The notes: a model not told the origin generated them from the sequence alone. DNA of 64,000 nucleotides from Peptococcaceae bacterium UBA7702 (GCA_002482535.1 DLGE01000001.1:1070536-1134535), one strand, 5' to 3'. Counted from the first letter of the stretch, positions 34,824-43,958 are shown. Made by a program: numbers and translations.

Positions 34824-35442
34824 GCTTCATCACGACCCCTTCAACCATATGAGCGATGCTCTCGCACACGTCAATGGAATCCTCCATTAGCGCAAACAGT
34901 TGCTTCCACTTGACGATTTCAACAGGTGATTGCTCATCACGGAAAAGTTTATATAAACTGTGGCGGTAAACCCCGTCACTTTCGTTTTCCAAACGATTGA
35001 TTTCAATGATATTCTCATAAAGTATTCTTCTGTTCTTTTTGAATTCCGGCAAGGCGGCAAAGAGACGGCACAGTTCGGAAACAGTATCCTTCAGCAGATC
35101 CGCCATTTCAACGGCGCCGGGAATCAGGTGTTGGGTATCGAAAATTACCAACCACGCGGCGGTCATCTCGACGTTATCGACGATGTCGTCCATGATTTTA
35201 ACAATGGTAAAAATATCCTCGCGGTCAAAGGGGGTGATAAAAGATGTATGCAACTCGCCGATGATCTTATGGGCTTCTCTGTCACATTCCATTTCCAGCT
35301 CACCGAGGCGTTGGGCTTTTGCTTCCACATCATTAAAATCGTGGATCATGTCGTGATAGATATCGACACATTTGTCGATCATCAACATGTACTCCTTTAA
35401 TAGATCAAAGAACTTGTCTTCCTTTTTTTTAATACTCCTCAT
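34816..35442 (-). CDS. DUF47/PhoU-like accessory protein of the phosphate transporter
   Basis: A 208-residue all-helical protein of the Pit accessory (YkaA/DUF47) family, related to PhoU. It has the acidic E/D-x-x-x-D repeats that bind metals in PhoU folds (for example REDIFTIVKIMDDIVDNVE and ENESDGVYRHSLYKL). GGAGG lies seven bases before ATG 35442. Its overlap with pit supports a role in controlling phosphate uptake. Confidence 0.9.
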   Translation of the reverse strand: MRSIKKKEDKFFDLLKEYMLMIDKCVDIYHDMIHDFNDVEAKAQRLGELEMECDREAHKIIGELHTSFITPFDREDIFTIVKIMDDIVDNVEMTAAWLVIFDTQHLIPGAVEMADLLKDTVSELCRLFAALPEFKKNRRILYENIIEINRLENESDGVYRHSLYKLFRDEQSPVEIVKWKQLFALMEDSIDVCESIAHMVEGVVMKHV

Positions 35443-36169
35443 AATCAATCCTCCACTTTCCAACATAGCCTATTTTTCAGGGGAAAAGAAGCCTCTCACG
35501 ATGACACCCCTGTTATGATAAACTCACTCTCCAAACGACTCTCTATCCATAACTTAGCAAGATTGGCCCAACAGCATTTCACCCGGCGAAGCGCAACGTC
35601 CTCCCCCGGTTTAAGGTGGCCTTTTCTTGTCATAAAAACAATGAAATGCGCTGAACGTTCATGACCGAAACAAAGTTCCCGTTGAAAAAGAACCGGAAAA
35701 ACCGTTTCTCTTAACTAACGAAGACAGCAGCAGGCGGCAACCATCAGCTTGACGGCAGTAAGGAATCGGATTCGTCCGCTTTTTTCGTTACAATCCATGG
35801 ATAAAACCATCTATGCGATGGCTTTCAGTCATAAGCGCCCTTTGCAACTTATTTTGTCTCATTTTCAACAATTTTAACATAACGGGGATTTTCCGTAAAT
35901 GGCTGTGAAAACCAAGGGCTTATATCAGCGGCAGATACACCGCGTCGCCAATTTTGCGCAAAAACACAGATATCGCCGCTGCTTCCTCGCAATGTTCGCC
36001 ACGATATCTCCTTCCCCGGCAGAAAAAGTCGTATTTTCGCCATAACGAAACACGGGCCACCAAGGCCGTCACGTCGTTTTTATCGGCGGTTTACCATCTT
36101 TTGATAGACCCTTTTTATTTTCTACCTAATTTAATATACACTATTCAGAGCAAAAAAACAATCATAACC
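35443..36169. other. Long divergent intergenic region without a recognised gene
   Basis: About 730 bases between the DUF47 gene (minus) and the ThyA-like gene (plus). Reading frames of up to 64 codons on the minus strand lack ribosome binding sites and family features. CAGGGG and CCCCTG (35478-35512) form an inverted repeat close to the DUF47 start, and short hairpins such as GAAT-CGG-ATTC occur near 35763-35773. It is long enough to hide a structured RNA, but I could not identify one. Confidence 0.4.
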
Positions 36170-36198
36170 TTGTAACAATCATCAAATTGTGTTAGAAT
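36170..36198 (+). promoter_or_regulatory. Promoter of the ThyA-like gene
   Basis: TTGTAA and TAGAAT are separated by 17 bases; the ATG with AAAGGAG upstream follows 31 bases later. Confidence 0.65.
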
Positions 36199-36229
36199 TT
36201 TAGTAATTTAAAGCCAAAGGAGAAGCGGT

Positions 36230-36994
36230 ATGAAAATGTTCTATGTTGAGGGAGAAACCCTTCCCGAAGCCTATCACAAGGCTCTCTACGCCTTGGAAAA
36301 AAATGGTCAAATTTATCCTTGCCCCGACTATAATACCACAATGAAGGAACTCCCCCTAACGTTCTATGTGGAACAGGCGGACAAAGAACCTTTTATTTCC
36401 CGGCTTTTCCCAGGCGGTCACCACGAACTGCAGCAATACATCATGGAAATTTGCGACGGCATTCTCGACTTTATGGTTTCCGCCGCGGAGAACGTTTGGG
36501 AATACACGTACCACCAGCGCTTTGCCGATCAATTACCCTGGCTGATCGAAGAGCTGAAAAGGAATCCCTTTTCCCGTCGGGCCATTATGAATATCCGCGA
36601 TTTCGCCGTGGACACCAGCAACGAACATCCGGCTTGTTTGCAGTCCATCCACTTTGCAATCCGTGACAAAAAATTAAACATGACGGTGATGATGCGTTCC
36701 AACGATGCGGTACAGGCAACCTATATGAACGCCGTGGGTTTTATTTTTCTGTTGAAAAAAGTCGCGGCAGAACTCGACGTTCCCGTGGGTTCTTATACTC
36801 ATATCGCCTACTCTTTCCATGCTTACGAAAACTGCTTTGAAAAGCTAAAAAAATACACCGAAACCATGGGAAAAAAGGACATCGCCGATCTTACCTACTG
36901 TTACACCGGATTTTACGACCAACTGATGCAAGATGAGATTCCGGCCATTCTCGAGATGGTGGAGGACCAAAAACAAAAATATCATGTCGAATAA
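36230..36994 (+). CDS. Thymidylate-synthase-superfamily protein
   Basis: A 254-residue protein of the ThyA fold. The catalytic-cysteine block reads HPACLQSIHFAIRDKKL, followed by MMRSNDAVQATYMN, which matches the RSxD and the distal Asn positions of ThyA, and then HIAYSFHAYENC in place of the usual GDAHIY. The upstream NPFSRRAIMNI matches the phosphate-binding SRR motif. ThyA methylates dUMP using methylene-tetrahydrofolate. The sequence is divergent and has no dihydrofolate reductase gene beside it; another pyrimidine methylase or hydroxymethylase role is possible. Confidence 0.75.
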   Translation: MKMFYVEGETLPEAYHKALYALEKNGQIYPCPDYNTTMKELPLTFYVEQADKEPFISRLFPGGHHELQQYIMEICDGILDFMVSAAENVWEYTYHQRFADQLPWLIEELKRNPFSRRAIMNIRDFAVDTSNEHPACLQSIHFAIRDKKLNMTVMMRSNDAVQATYMNAVGFIFLLKKVAAELDVPVGSYTHIAYSFHAYENCFEKLKKYTETMGKKDIADLTYCYTGFYDQLMQDEIPAILEMVEDQKQKYHVE

Positions 36995-37029
36995 AAGAAG
37001 GCTTACTCATGAAGCCTTCCGATGAAATA

Positions 37030-37064
37030 AAAAGCCAACTCCTTGAAATAAGGAGTTGGCTTTT
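37030..37064 (+). terminator. First terminator after the ThyA-like gene
   Basis: A perfect 15-bp stem (AAAAGCCAACTCCTT and its complement) encloses a five-base loop and ends in TTTT. Confidence 0.88.
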
Positions 37065-37109
37065 CGTTTATATACTACACAAACTTAACAATTTGAGACT
37101 TTTGCAAAC

Positions 37110-37139
37110 AAAATAGCTTTCAAAAAGAAAGCTATTTTT
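37110..37139 (+). terminator. Second, tandem terminator
   Basis: AAAATAGCTTTC, five A bases and GAAAGCTATTTTT form a 12-bp stem with a T-run. Confidence 0.85.
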
Positions 37140-37240
37140 CGTAAGCCCTTTTCGCACTAAAAAATAAAGACCAAAACCAATAGAATATTGTCAAAGCGGA
37201 TGTAAAAAAGTAATCTTTGCACAAATATTCGTATTCATAC

Positions 37241-37269
37241 TTGACATGACAATTTATGCATGATATATT
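37241..37269 (+). promoter_or_regulatory. Strong promoter with a long leader for the SLH gene
   Basis: TTGACA and TATATT are 17 bases apart. The SLH start codon lies about 270 bases downstream. The AT-rich leader (37276-37546) contains a GGAGGT at 37468-37473 with no start codon behind it and no other feature I can name. Confidence 0.75.
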
Positions 37270-37546
37270 ATAAAATAAAAAACGTAAAGAGCTAAAAACA
37301 CTACCCCACAAATTGGCACTGATGCTAATATGGAATCATGAAAATAATATACAATGGTATTAATGATGTTATAGTATAAAAGATGGTATGGTAAAAGGAA
37401 TGACCTTTGGATTTACTGTGCCATTTTTCGTTTTGCACGTTAATTTGTGCGGCAAATCTTAAGAAAAGGAGGTCGATTCAGAACTCTGGAGGGCCGCTGG
37501 CTTATTTACTTTCATTGTAAATACTACAAAGATGGGAGACAATAGA

Positions 37547-38974
37547 ATGAAAAAATTTTTGACATTTATTCTAACGCTTATTTTTTGTTTCTCCTTTACT
37601 AACGTGGTATGCGCAAAAGCGGTTACTTTTGATGATGTAGATGAAACTGATTGGTACTATAACGATTTAAGCTACTTGGTTGAAAAAGATGTTATTCATG
37701 GTATTTCCGCAACGGTGTTTGCACCGGATAAGCATATCACCCGCGCAGAATTCGTAACAATGTTATCCTCTGCCGCAAAAGTCGATGTATCGAAGTTTAG
37801 CGGTCAAACCGCTTTTTCTGATGTTTCCGCTGGCGATTGGTATGGGAAAAATGTACAGTGGGCCTCTGAAAACAATCTGATTTTTGGCAAAACTCCGTCT
37901 GCCTTCGCCCCTCAGGAGCAGATCACAAGAGAAGAGGCCGCAGTAATTCTTTACCGGTATAACCAGCTTTTTGGCGGCATAGATTTTGAAGTGGAAGGCG
38001 TGGCTTTTGCAGATGATGCCAATATCTCCCCTTGGGCAAAAGATGCTGTTTACAACATGCAAAAAAAGGATGTCATCCATGGCTCTGGGGGAAAATTCTA
38101 TCCTCAAAATACTTTATTGCGCTGCGAAGCGTCAGCTCTCTTTGCGAATTATCTAAATAGTCTCACATGTCAAGCAGATCAGGAATACAATGGAATACAA
38201 ATCAATACAGGAGATATCATTGTTTATAGCGAAAAAGCAATCACGGATGAAGACGAATTATATGAATTGGCAACAAGTGTGACGTCTTTTTCCGCAACAG
38301 ACGAATCAACGAATGACTCTCTGATCCAATATAACGCAACACTCACTGAAAATTCCGGGAACACAGATGGCATCAAAACAGGTAGCTCAGAAGAAAATGA
38401 TGTACCCGTTTATGAATATACCCAGCATTATATGACCGTGCAAAAAGAAGACGGAACGATATCAGATTATTACACTTCAGACATATTTACCGATGTTCCT
38501 CAAGATTTGACGGAAGAAACAGAAGGTGTTTCCACCTCCTCTTATCCTGAAAGCACAAATACGGTTGTTTCCCCCGGGCAATATGATGGCTACTACTCCG
38601 CAAGGGCATGGGCGAAAATATGTTATGAAGTAGGCAGAACCGGGGGCTTTGATTCACCACGATACGTAAAAGCGCTATGGTTCAGGGGAACGGTCTATCA
38701 ATATGACAGCAGTGTAAGACTTGATTACAGGCGGCTTTGGTTTAGAAATAAAGGATATAGTGCATTTAATACAAATGCCTATCAGAACATTACCTTAGGT
38801 CCATATTATGCCAGTTCAGGAAGTGAAACGATCACAAAGAACGCGCCTTCCAATTTCTATGCCTTAGAGTACAATTTCCATGAGATTGTATGCACCTGCC
38901 AAGCACATATCATGAAGGGCGGCAGAGCTTGGGATTTACAAGCAACGATTTCAGTCATGAATGCCCCTCTCTAA
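37547..38974 (+). CDS. Secreted protein with S-layer homology domains
   Basis: A 475-residue exported protein. The signal peptide is MKKFLTFILTLIFCFSFTNVVCA. Three SLH repeats cover residues about 25-205 (FDDVDETDWYYNDLSYLVEK; FSDVSAGDWYGKNVQWASEN; FADDANISPWAKDAVYNMQKK, each followed by an ITRAE- or ITREE-like segment in the first two), which anchor proteins to cell-wall polymers. The C-terminal 270 residues are unlike anything I know and carry few cysteines. GGGAG lies eight bases before ATG 37547. Base composition is more AT-rich than the flanks. Confidence 0.88.
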   Translation: MKKFLTFILTLIFCFSFTNVVCAKAVTFDDVDETDWYYNDLSYLVEKDVIHGISATVFAPDKHITRAEFVTMLSSAAKVDVSKFSGQTAFSDVSAGDWYGKNVQWASENNLIFGKTPSAFAPQEQITREEAAVILYRYNQLFGGIDFEVEGVAFADDANISPWAKDAVYNMQKKDVIHGSGGKFYPQNTLLRCEASALFANYLNSLTCQADQEYNGIQINTGDIIVYSEKAITDEDELYELATSVTSFSATDESTNDSLIQYNATLTENSGNTDGIKTGSSEENDVPVYEYTQHYMTVQKEDGTISDYYTSDIFTDVPQDLTEETEGVSTSSYPESTNTVVSPGQYDGYYSARAWAKICYEVGRTGGFDSPRYVKALWFRGTVYQYDSSVRLDYRRLWFRNKGYSAFNTNAYQNITLGPYYASSGSETITKNAPSNFYALEYNFHEIVCTCQAHIMKGGRAWDLQATISVMNAPL

Positions 38975-39008
38975 TTCAATATTCAAGAATAAGGAGCACA
39001 CTCACACT

Positions 39009-39485
39009 ATGAAGAAAGTACTAAAATGGTTTATGACAGCGCTTATGCCGTTACTGCTTTTAATGGGGTCAGCCTGGATATTAAGCCACGCTTCGTATGA
39101 TAATTTGATTTATTATACCGATCATTATTTGCTTACTTTTTCCGATTGGCAGTATTGGGTGAGAATCCTGTTATACGGTACTCTCGCCGTTTACCTCTTC
39201 TACCTATATCAAACCAGGTATGCCAAAAAAGAACTTGCGGTATTGGCGATTCCCATATTTTATCTTGTTTTCTTCAGTCTGCCCACAGGAGTCTTAGAGA
39301 GCAACGTAACGCTACTTACGCTATATCATCGGTTCTATTCCGGTCTCAGTATTCCAGTCCTCCTGCTCTTCGCCTATTTGGTGAAAACCGTAGCCACAGC
39401 GCTAACATGGACAAAAGACAGTAAACAACAGGAAAAGGAAGGTTTACCGGTGTCTCCTGTCATGGAAGAAAACGCCTTTGAATGA
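39009..39485 (+). CDS. Small integral membrane protein of unknown function
   Basis: About 158 residues with four predicted membrane helices (near residues 7-25, 45-63, 72-92, 105-128) and a charged cytoplasmic tail. It begins 34 bases after the SLH gene, with AAGGAG 12 bases upstream, and is probably co-transcribed. The family is not recognised. A role in the export or placement of the SLH protein is possible but is only a neighbourhood guess. Confidence 0.65.
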   Translation: MKKVLKWFMTALMPLLLLMGSAWILSHASYDNLIYYTDHYLLTFSDWQYWVRILLYGTLAVYLFYLYQTRYAKKELAVLAIPIFYLVFFSLPTGVLESNVTLLTLYHRFYSGLSIPVLLLFAYLVKTVATALTWTKDSKQQEKEGLPVSPVMEENAFE

Positions 39486-39504
39486 AATAAACCATTTTGC
39501 ATGA

Positions 39505-39529
39505 AAAGCGCCGGCATTGCCGGCGCTTT
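39505..39529. terminator. GC-rich hairpin after the SLH operon
   Basis: AAAGCGCCGGC and GCCGGCGCTTT pair around ATT. Only three T bases follow, so it is a weak or factor-assisted terminator on the plus strand. Confidence 0.6.
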
Positions 39530-39551
39530 CATATGTAATTATAATAATAGC

Positions 39552-39850
39552 GTGAAACGCATCAAGCAATTGATGAACGCAAGTGGGTGGTCGGAATATA
39601 AGCTCGCAAAAGAAGCAGAGTTGCCGCAATCGACAATTTCGCATCTATTCAAAAGAAATAACGCCCCAACATTTCCCACTATAGAGGCAATATGCGGGGC
39701 ATTTGGTATGACAATGGCACAGTTTTTGCCGATGAGGGCGAGCCCGTGGTTCTCGCCCCTGACCAGAGGGAACTCTTATTGCAATGGGGAACGCTTACAG
39801 AGGAGCAGCGCCAGATTGTATTAGCAACAATGAAGCATTTCAATGAATAG
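39552..39850 (+). pseudogene. XRE-family HTH regulator interrupted by a one-base frameshift
   Basis: GTG 39552 opens a helix-turn-helix domain (RIKQLMNASGWSEYKLAKEA, then QSTISHLFKRN). After GMTMAQF the frame leaves the family pattern. In the next frame the sequence continues as FADEGEPVVLAPDQRELLLQ, then WGTLTEEQRQIVLATMKHFN and a TAG at 39848-39850, which is the normal ending of such small XRE regulators. Adding one T to the run of five at 39723-39727 restores one 99-codon frame. It is a recent mutation, phase variation or a sequencing error. Confidence 0.75.
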
Positions 39851-40035
39851 GCGAACAAAAAAAGGTCCGCAGGTTCTATTCTGAAACCTGCGGACCTTTT
39901 TATATACTGATCGCCGCAAACGCGATTATGGATGGGGGCTCCCATGTTTGGAGAGCCTCACATTTACACACCTTTCGGTCCATAGACGCAATAAAAGCCA
40001 CCCATGATCGGTGACTTTCATTGTATCAACATTTG

Positions 40036-40122
40036 TGGTGCCGAAGACCGGGGTCGAACCGGTACGGTATTGCTACCACGGGATTTTAAGTCCCGCGTGT
40101 CTGCCTATTCCACCACTTCGGC
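40036..40122 (-). tRNA. tRNA-Leu (anticodon UAA)
   Basis: An 87-base tRNA with encoded CCA. The acceptor stem is GCCGAAG / CTTCGGC, the anticodon loop is CTTAAAA giving UAA, there is a type II variable arm (CGTGGTAGCAATACCG) and the T-loop is GGTTCGACCCC. The cove-like fold is complete by eye. Confidence 0.97.
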
Positions 40123-40300
40123 AACTTCGATCATTATAGCACAACAAAAAACCCCACGCAACACTTTTTTTGTACCTAAGCTTCCCACATTTTCTGACCA
40201 AACCGGGGATATACAGGTTTTTTGGGAAATTTCATGTTGCATTTTACGATATTATCGTATAAAATGAGGATATTCACTAAAAATAATTTGGAGATTTTTC

Positions 40301-41539
40301 ATGAAAAAAAAATTACCCTTTGACAACGACGTCTTAAAAGGGCTGATGGAACAGTATCCCACGCCTTTTTATCTCTACGACGAAAGGGCCATCCGCGAAA
40401 ATGTCCGTTGCTTTAATCAGGCCTTCTCCGGCTTCCCCGATTTCCAGGAATATTTTGCCGTAAAAGCGGCGCCGAATCCTCATCTGATGAAAATATTCTT
40501 AGAGGAGGGCTGCGGCGTAGACTGCTCCTCCATGGCGGAACTGATTCTGGCCGAAAGAACCGGTTTTACCGGGGAAAATATCTATATGAGCGCCAACGAC
40601 GCACCCATCGAAGAATTTGCCAAGGCAAAATCTTTGGGGGCGGTGATCAACCTTGACGATATTACCAATATTCCCTTTATCGAAGAAAATATCGGCCTTC
40701 CGGCGATGATTTCCTGCCGTTATAACCCCGGTCCTTTGCGTACGGGTAACGCCATCATCGGCAATCCCATCGAAGCAAAGTACGGCTTCACCAGAGATCA
40801 GATTTACGAAGGCTATAAGATTTTAAAGGAAAAAGGGATTCAGCGCTTCGGCATTCATACGATGGTCGCTTCCAACGAACTGAACCCTGAATACTTCCTG
40901 GAAACCGCCAGGATGATGTTTGACCTCGTCTACAAACTTAAGGTCATCGTCGGCGTCGATATCGAGGTCATCAATTTAGGCGGCGGCCTCGGCATCCCCT
41001 ATATTCCCGAAGACAAGCCCATCAATTATGAAGCACTGGCTTCTGATATTAAGGCAATCTACGATGAAAAAATCATTGGCCGCGACCTTTTCCCCGCCAA
41101 AATCGCCTTTGAAAGCGGCCGTTTGATGACAGGCCCTTACGGTTATCTGGTAACCAAAGTGCTCCATAAAAAGGAAACCTACAAAGACTATATCGGCGTT
41201 GACGCCAGCATGGCCAATTTGATGCGCCCCGCCCTTTACAACGCCTATCACCATATCACCGTCATCGGCAAAGAGAACGAGCACATCGACCATAAATACG
41301 ATATTGTCGGCTCCCTTTGCGAAAACAACGACAAATTCGCCATCGACCGCTATCTGCCTAAGCTCGAAATCGGTGATATCCTTGTTTTCCACGACGTCGG
41401 CGCCCACGGTCACTGCATGGGCTTCAACTATAACGGAAAACTGCGCAGCGCCGAAATACTTTGGCAAGGGGGCACAAAAAGCAAGCTGATCCGCCGCGCG
41501 GAAACTCTCGACGATTACTTCGCCACTTTGGACTTCTAA
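40301..41539 (+). CDS. PLP-dependent decarboxylase, LysA/diaminopimelate decarboxylase family
   Basis: A 412-residue fold-III decarboxylase. The PLP lysine is in EYFAVKAAPNP near residue 51. The glycine-rich phosphate loop NLGGGLGIPY, EAGR-like ESGRLMTGPYG and the GSLCENNDKFA block, with the active-site Cys from the second subunit, are all present. LysA makes lysine from meso-diaminopimelate. Related members act on ornithine, arginine or carboxynorspermidine, so I leave the symbol open. It stands alone between tRNA-Leu and sufC. Confidence 0.85.
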   Translation: MKKKLPFDNDVLKGLMEQYPTPFYLYDERAIRENVRCFNQAFSGFPDFQEYFAVKAAPNPHLMKIFLEEGCGVDCSSMAELILAERTGFTGENIYMSANDAPIEEFAKAKSLGAVINLDDITNIPFIEENIGLPAMISCRYNPGPLRTGNAIIGNPIEAKYGFTRDQIYEGYKILKEKGIQRFGIHTMVASNELNPEYFLETARMMFDLVYKLKVIVGVDIEVINLGGGLGIPYIPEDKPINYEALASDIKAIYDEKIIGRDLFPAKIAFESGRLMTGPYGYLVTKVLHKKETYKDYIGVDASMANLMRPALYNAYHHITVIGKENEHIDHKYDIVGSLCENNDKFAIDRYLPKLEIGDILVFHDVGAHGHCMGFNYNGKLRSAEILWQGGTKSKLIRRAETLDDYFATLDF

Positions 41540-41584
41540 AATTTCCAACAGATATCAATTTCTTAACCAAAAAAATGCAAAACC

Positions 41585-41613
41585 TTGTATTTTAATAGGA
41601 GTTATGCTATCTT
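41585..41613 (+). promoter_or_regulatory. Candidate promoter of sufC-sufB
   Basis: TTGTAT and TATCTT are 17 bases apart, each with two mismatches to the consensus, 37 bases before the sufC start. Confidence 0.4.
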
Positions 41614-41650
41614 TAGAATGAGAAATAGATTAGGGAAAGGAGCATTTTCC

Positions 41651-42382
41651 ATGCTTGAATTAAAAAATGTAAGCTGGACCGTTGAAGACAACCACGGAAG
41701 AACCGACATCGTCAAAAACGTCAGCCTTACATTGCATGATCATAAATTATACGTGGTCACAGGACCCAACGGCGGCGGCAAAAGCACCCTTGCCAAATTG
41801 GTGATGGGTCTGATTGCCCCCTCTTCCGGCCAGATCCTCTTTGACGGCGTTGATATTACCCATATGCCCATTACCGAACGGGCCAAACTGCAAATTGGTT
41901 ACGCCTTTCAAACGCCCCCTGTTTTCAAGGGCATCAACGTCCGCGAATTGCTAACCTTGGCGGCGGGAGAAAAAGAGATCAATCCGATGCAGCTGCTTTT
42001 CGATGTGGGTCTCTGCGCCGGTGAGTACATCAACAGGGAAATGGATTCCGGTCTATCCGGCGGCGAGCTCAAACGCATTGAGATCGCCTCGATTTTGGCC
42101 CGTGATTTAAAGTTGGCCCTCTTCGACGAGCCGGAAGCCGGTATCGACCTTTGGAGCTTCCAGCGCCTGGCAGAAACATTCGATAAAATGCACCGGCAAT
42201 CCGATATGACCCTGATGATCATCTCCCATCAGGAGCGGATCATGCATCTGGCCGACGAAATCATCGTCATCGACAGCGGTGAAGTCAGGGAAATTACCGA
42301 TAAAAATACATTTTTAGGTAGTCTAACCTTAAAAGACAGCTGCGGCTGCGGTGAAACATGTGAAAGGGGGGTTTCTTTCTAA
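41651..42382 (+). CDS. sufC: SufC-type ABC ATPase for Fe-S cluster assembly
   Basis: A 243-residue ABC ATPase: Walker A GPNGGGKST, signature LSGGELKRIEIA, Walker B LALFDEPEAGID, and an H-loop in IISHQERI. In SufBCD it drives conformational changes of the scaffold. It ends in a Cys-rich tail (SCGCGETCERG) unusual for SufC. AAAGGAG lies eight bases before ATG 41651. Its stop codon overlaps the next start (TAATG), so it is strictly coupled to the SufB-like gene. Confidence 0.9.
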   Translation: MLELKNVSWTVEDNHGRTDIVKNVSLTLHDHKLYVVTGPNGGGKSTLAKLVMGLIAPSSGQILFDGVDITHMPITERAKLQIGYAFQTPPVFKGINVRELLTLAAGEKEINPMQLLFDVGLCAGEYINREMDSGLSGGELKRIEIASILARDLKLALFDEPEAGIDLWSFQRLAETFDKMHRQSDMTLMIISHQERIMHLADEIIVIDSGEVREITDKNTFLGSLTLKDSCGCGETCERGVSF

Positions 42383-43305
42383 TGCTTGATATCATCGATA
42401 AAATTTTACTGAAAGCCGTCGCCGATTTGGACGATATTCCCAAACTTGGCGCTTATAACATCAGAAGAAACGGAAAAGGCATCTCCCGCCAATCCACCAA
42501 AAACATTCAGATCGTCCCCAAAACAGACCGGCCCGGCATTGATATCAACGTTGCTCCCGGCACCAAAGGAGAGCAAGTGCATATCCCCGTAATTTTAAGC
42601 GCCGAAGGCATGACGGATATTGTTTACAATACCTTTAACATCGGCGACGACGCCGATGTCGTCATCGTTGCCGGCTGCGGCATCCATAACGCCTGTGACG
42701 CCGATGCCGGCCACAACGGCATCCATGAATTTTTCATCGGCAAAAACGCCCGGGTCAAATACATGGAGAAGCATTTCGGCGAAGGCGACGGCCGCGGCAA
42801 ACGGATCTTAAACCCCACCACCAAAGTGCATATGGCGGAAAACAGTCAGGTTGAAATGGAAATGGTACAGATTGCCGGGGTTGACGATACCATTCGTGAT
42901 ACCGATGTAGATTTGGCCGACGGCGCCAAACTGATCGTCATAGAACGATTGATGACCGAAGGCGTGCAGCATGCCGAATCCATCATCAAGGTAAACCTTA
43001 ACGGAAAGGACTCTTCCGCTCGGATCATGTCCCGTTCCGTGGCCAAAAATACTTCCAAACAGCATTTTCACATGAACCTCATCGGCAAAAACGACTGCCG
43101 CGGCCATATTCAATGCGACTCCATCATCATGGATCAGGCTCAGGTCAGCTCCGCGCCGATGGTTACGGCGGAACACAGCGACGCCCAACTGATCCACGAA
43201 GCCGCCATCGGCAAAATTGCCGGGGATCAGCTCTTAAAACTGATGTCTTTGGGTTTAAGCGAAGAAGCTGCCGAAGATACCATATTAAAAGGTTTCCTGA
43301 AATAA
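42382..43305 (+). CDS. Short SufB/SufD-like Fe-S scaffold protein
   Basis: A 307-residue protein of the SufB/SufD beta-helix family, much shorter than the usual 420-470 residues. The C-terminal core is clear: SRSVAKNTSKQHFHMNLIGK, CRGHIQCDSIIMD, and SAPMVTAEHSDAQLIHEAAIGKIA, with the conserved Glu/His positions of SufB. Together with SufC it forms the minimal SufBC system found in many anaerobic archaea and clostridia. No sufS or sufU gene is adjacent, so sulfur must come from elsewhere. Confidence 0.88.
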   Translation: MLDIIDKILLKAVADLDDIPKLGAYNIRRNGKGISRQSTKNIQIVPKTDRPGIDINVAPGTKGEQVHIPVILSAEGMTDIVYNTFNIGDDADVVIVAGCGIHNACDADAGHNGIHEFFIGKNARVKYMEKHFGEGDGRGKRILNPTTKVHMAENSQVEMEMVQIAGVDDTIRDTDVDLADGAKLIVIERLMTEGVQHAESIIKVNLNGKDSSARIMSRSVAKNTSKQHFHMNLIGKNDCRGHIQCDSIIMDQAQVSSAPMVTAEHSDAQLIHEAAIGKIAGDQLLKLMSLGLSEEAAEDTILKGFLK

Positions 43306-43325
43306 ATAGACCAAACTGAATCGTA

Positions 43326-43350
43326 AATCCCGCCGGTTTCCGGCGGGATT
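43326..43350 (+). terminator. Terminator after sufB
   Basis: AATCCCGCCGG, TTT and CCGGCGGGATT form an 11-bp stem followed by CCTTTGTTT. Confidence 0.8.
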
Positions 43351-43386
43351 CCTTTGTTTATACTGCATTTTTGCTACAAAAGAAGA

Positions 43387-43415
43387 TTGTATATATTTGG
43401 GAAATCAGGTAATAC
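43387..43415 (+). promoter_or_regulatory. Candidate promoter of the lipoprotein gene
   Basis: TTGTAT and TAATAC are separated by 17 bases, 33 bases before the ATG; AGGAGGT lies between. Confidence 0.5.
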
Positions 43416-43448
43416 TACTAAAGACAAAAATTTAGGAGGTTTACCACT

Positions 43449-43958
43449 ATGTTTAAACGCGGCTCAAAGATTACCATGTTGATGCTGGTCGTTGTCTTCT
43501 GCGCTTTCGCTCTTGTCGGCTGCGGTGATACGGACAATAATACCAACAACGACACCAATGATGAAATCACCGATACCACCGACAACAACACAACGAAAGA
43601 GGACACTTCGGACACAAAGGGAGATGGCATCAAAATCACCGTCACCTCTCCCACGGAAGGTAATACCGTGGAAGGCGGCACCATCGAAGTCGTCGGTACC
43701 GTCGACGCCGATGATCTCACCGGAATCGACAAAGTCAAGCTTCAGGTACTTTCCAAAGACGACAACAAGGTTTTGGGTGAAGACACTTCCCTCATTGCCG
43801 ACCTTGATCATCAGTACAGTGCCGACGTCAGCTATGATTTGCCCGACGATATCAAAAAGAATAGCGACGGCACCGTAGACGCTCAGTTACGTATTTACAT
43901 TGAAGATACCAACGGTGACCTAATAAAAGAAGAAAAAATCAACATCAAGGTAAAATAA
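43449..43958 (+). CDS. Lipoprotein with a small Ig-like domain
   Basis: A 169-residue lipoprotein. The signal peptide ends in the lipobox LVGC, with Cys25 as the lipidated residue. A low-complexity Asp/Asn/Thr-rich spacer (about 26-60) precedes an Ig-like beta domain (ITVTSPTEGNTVEGGTIEVV onward), similar to Gmad2/Big domains that sit at the cell surface. The protein is strongly acidic. It forms its own transcription unit between terminators. Binding partner and function are unknown. Confidence 0.8.
   Translation: MFKRGSKITMLMLVVVFCAFALVGCGDTDNNTNNDTNDEITDTTDNNTTKEDTSDTKGDGIKITVTSPTEGNTVEGGTIEVVGTVDADDLTGIDKVKLQVLSKDDNKVLGEDTSLIADLDHQYSADVSYDLPDDIKKNSDGTVDAQLRIYIEDTNGDLIKEEKINIKVK

Noticed and set aside
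35849..36043. A 64-codon minus-strand reading frame in the long intergenic region
   Set aside because: It has no ribosome binding site and no recognisable domain, and its composition is that of non-coding sequence.
36230..36994. Archease or unrelated hypothetical protein for this gene
   Set aside because: The order SRR, catalytic Cys and RSxD fits the thymidylate synthase fold much better.
39501..39824. A 107-codon version of the XRE gene starting at 39501
   Set aside because: It begins inside a terminator-like hairpin and ends in a frame that departs from the family pattern; the GTG at 39552 with a frameshift explains the sequence better.
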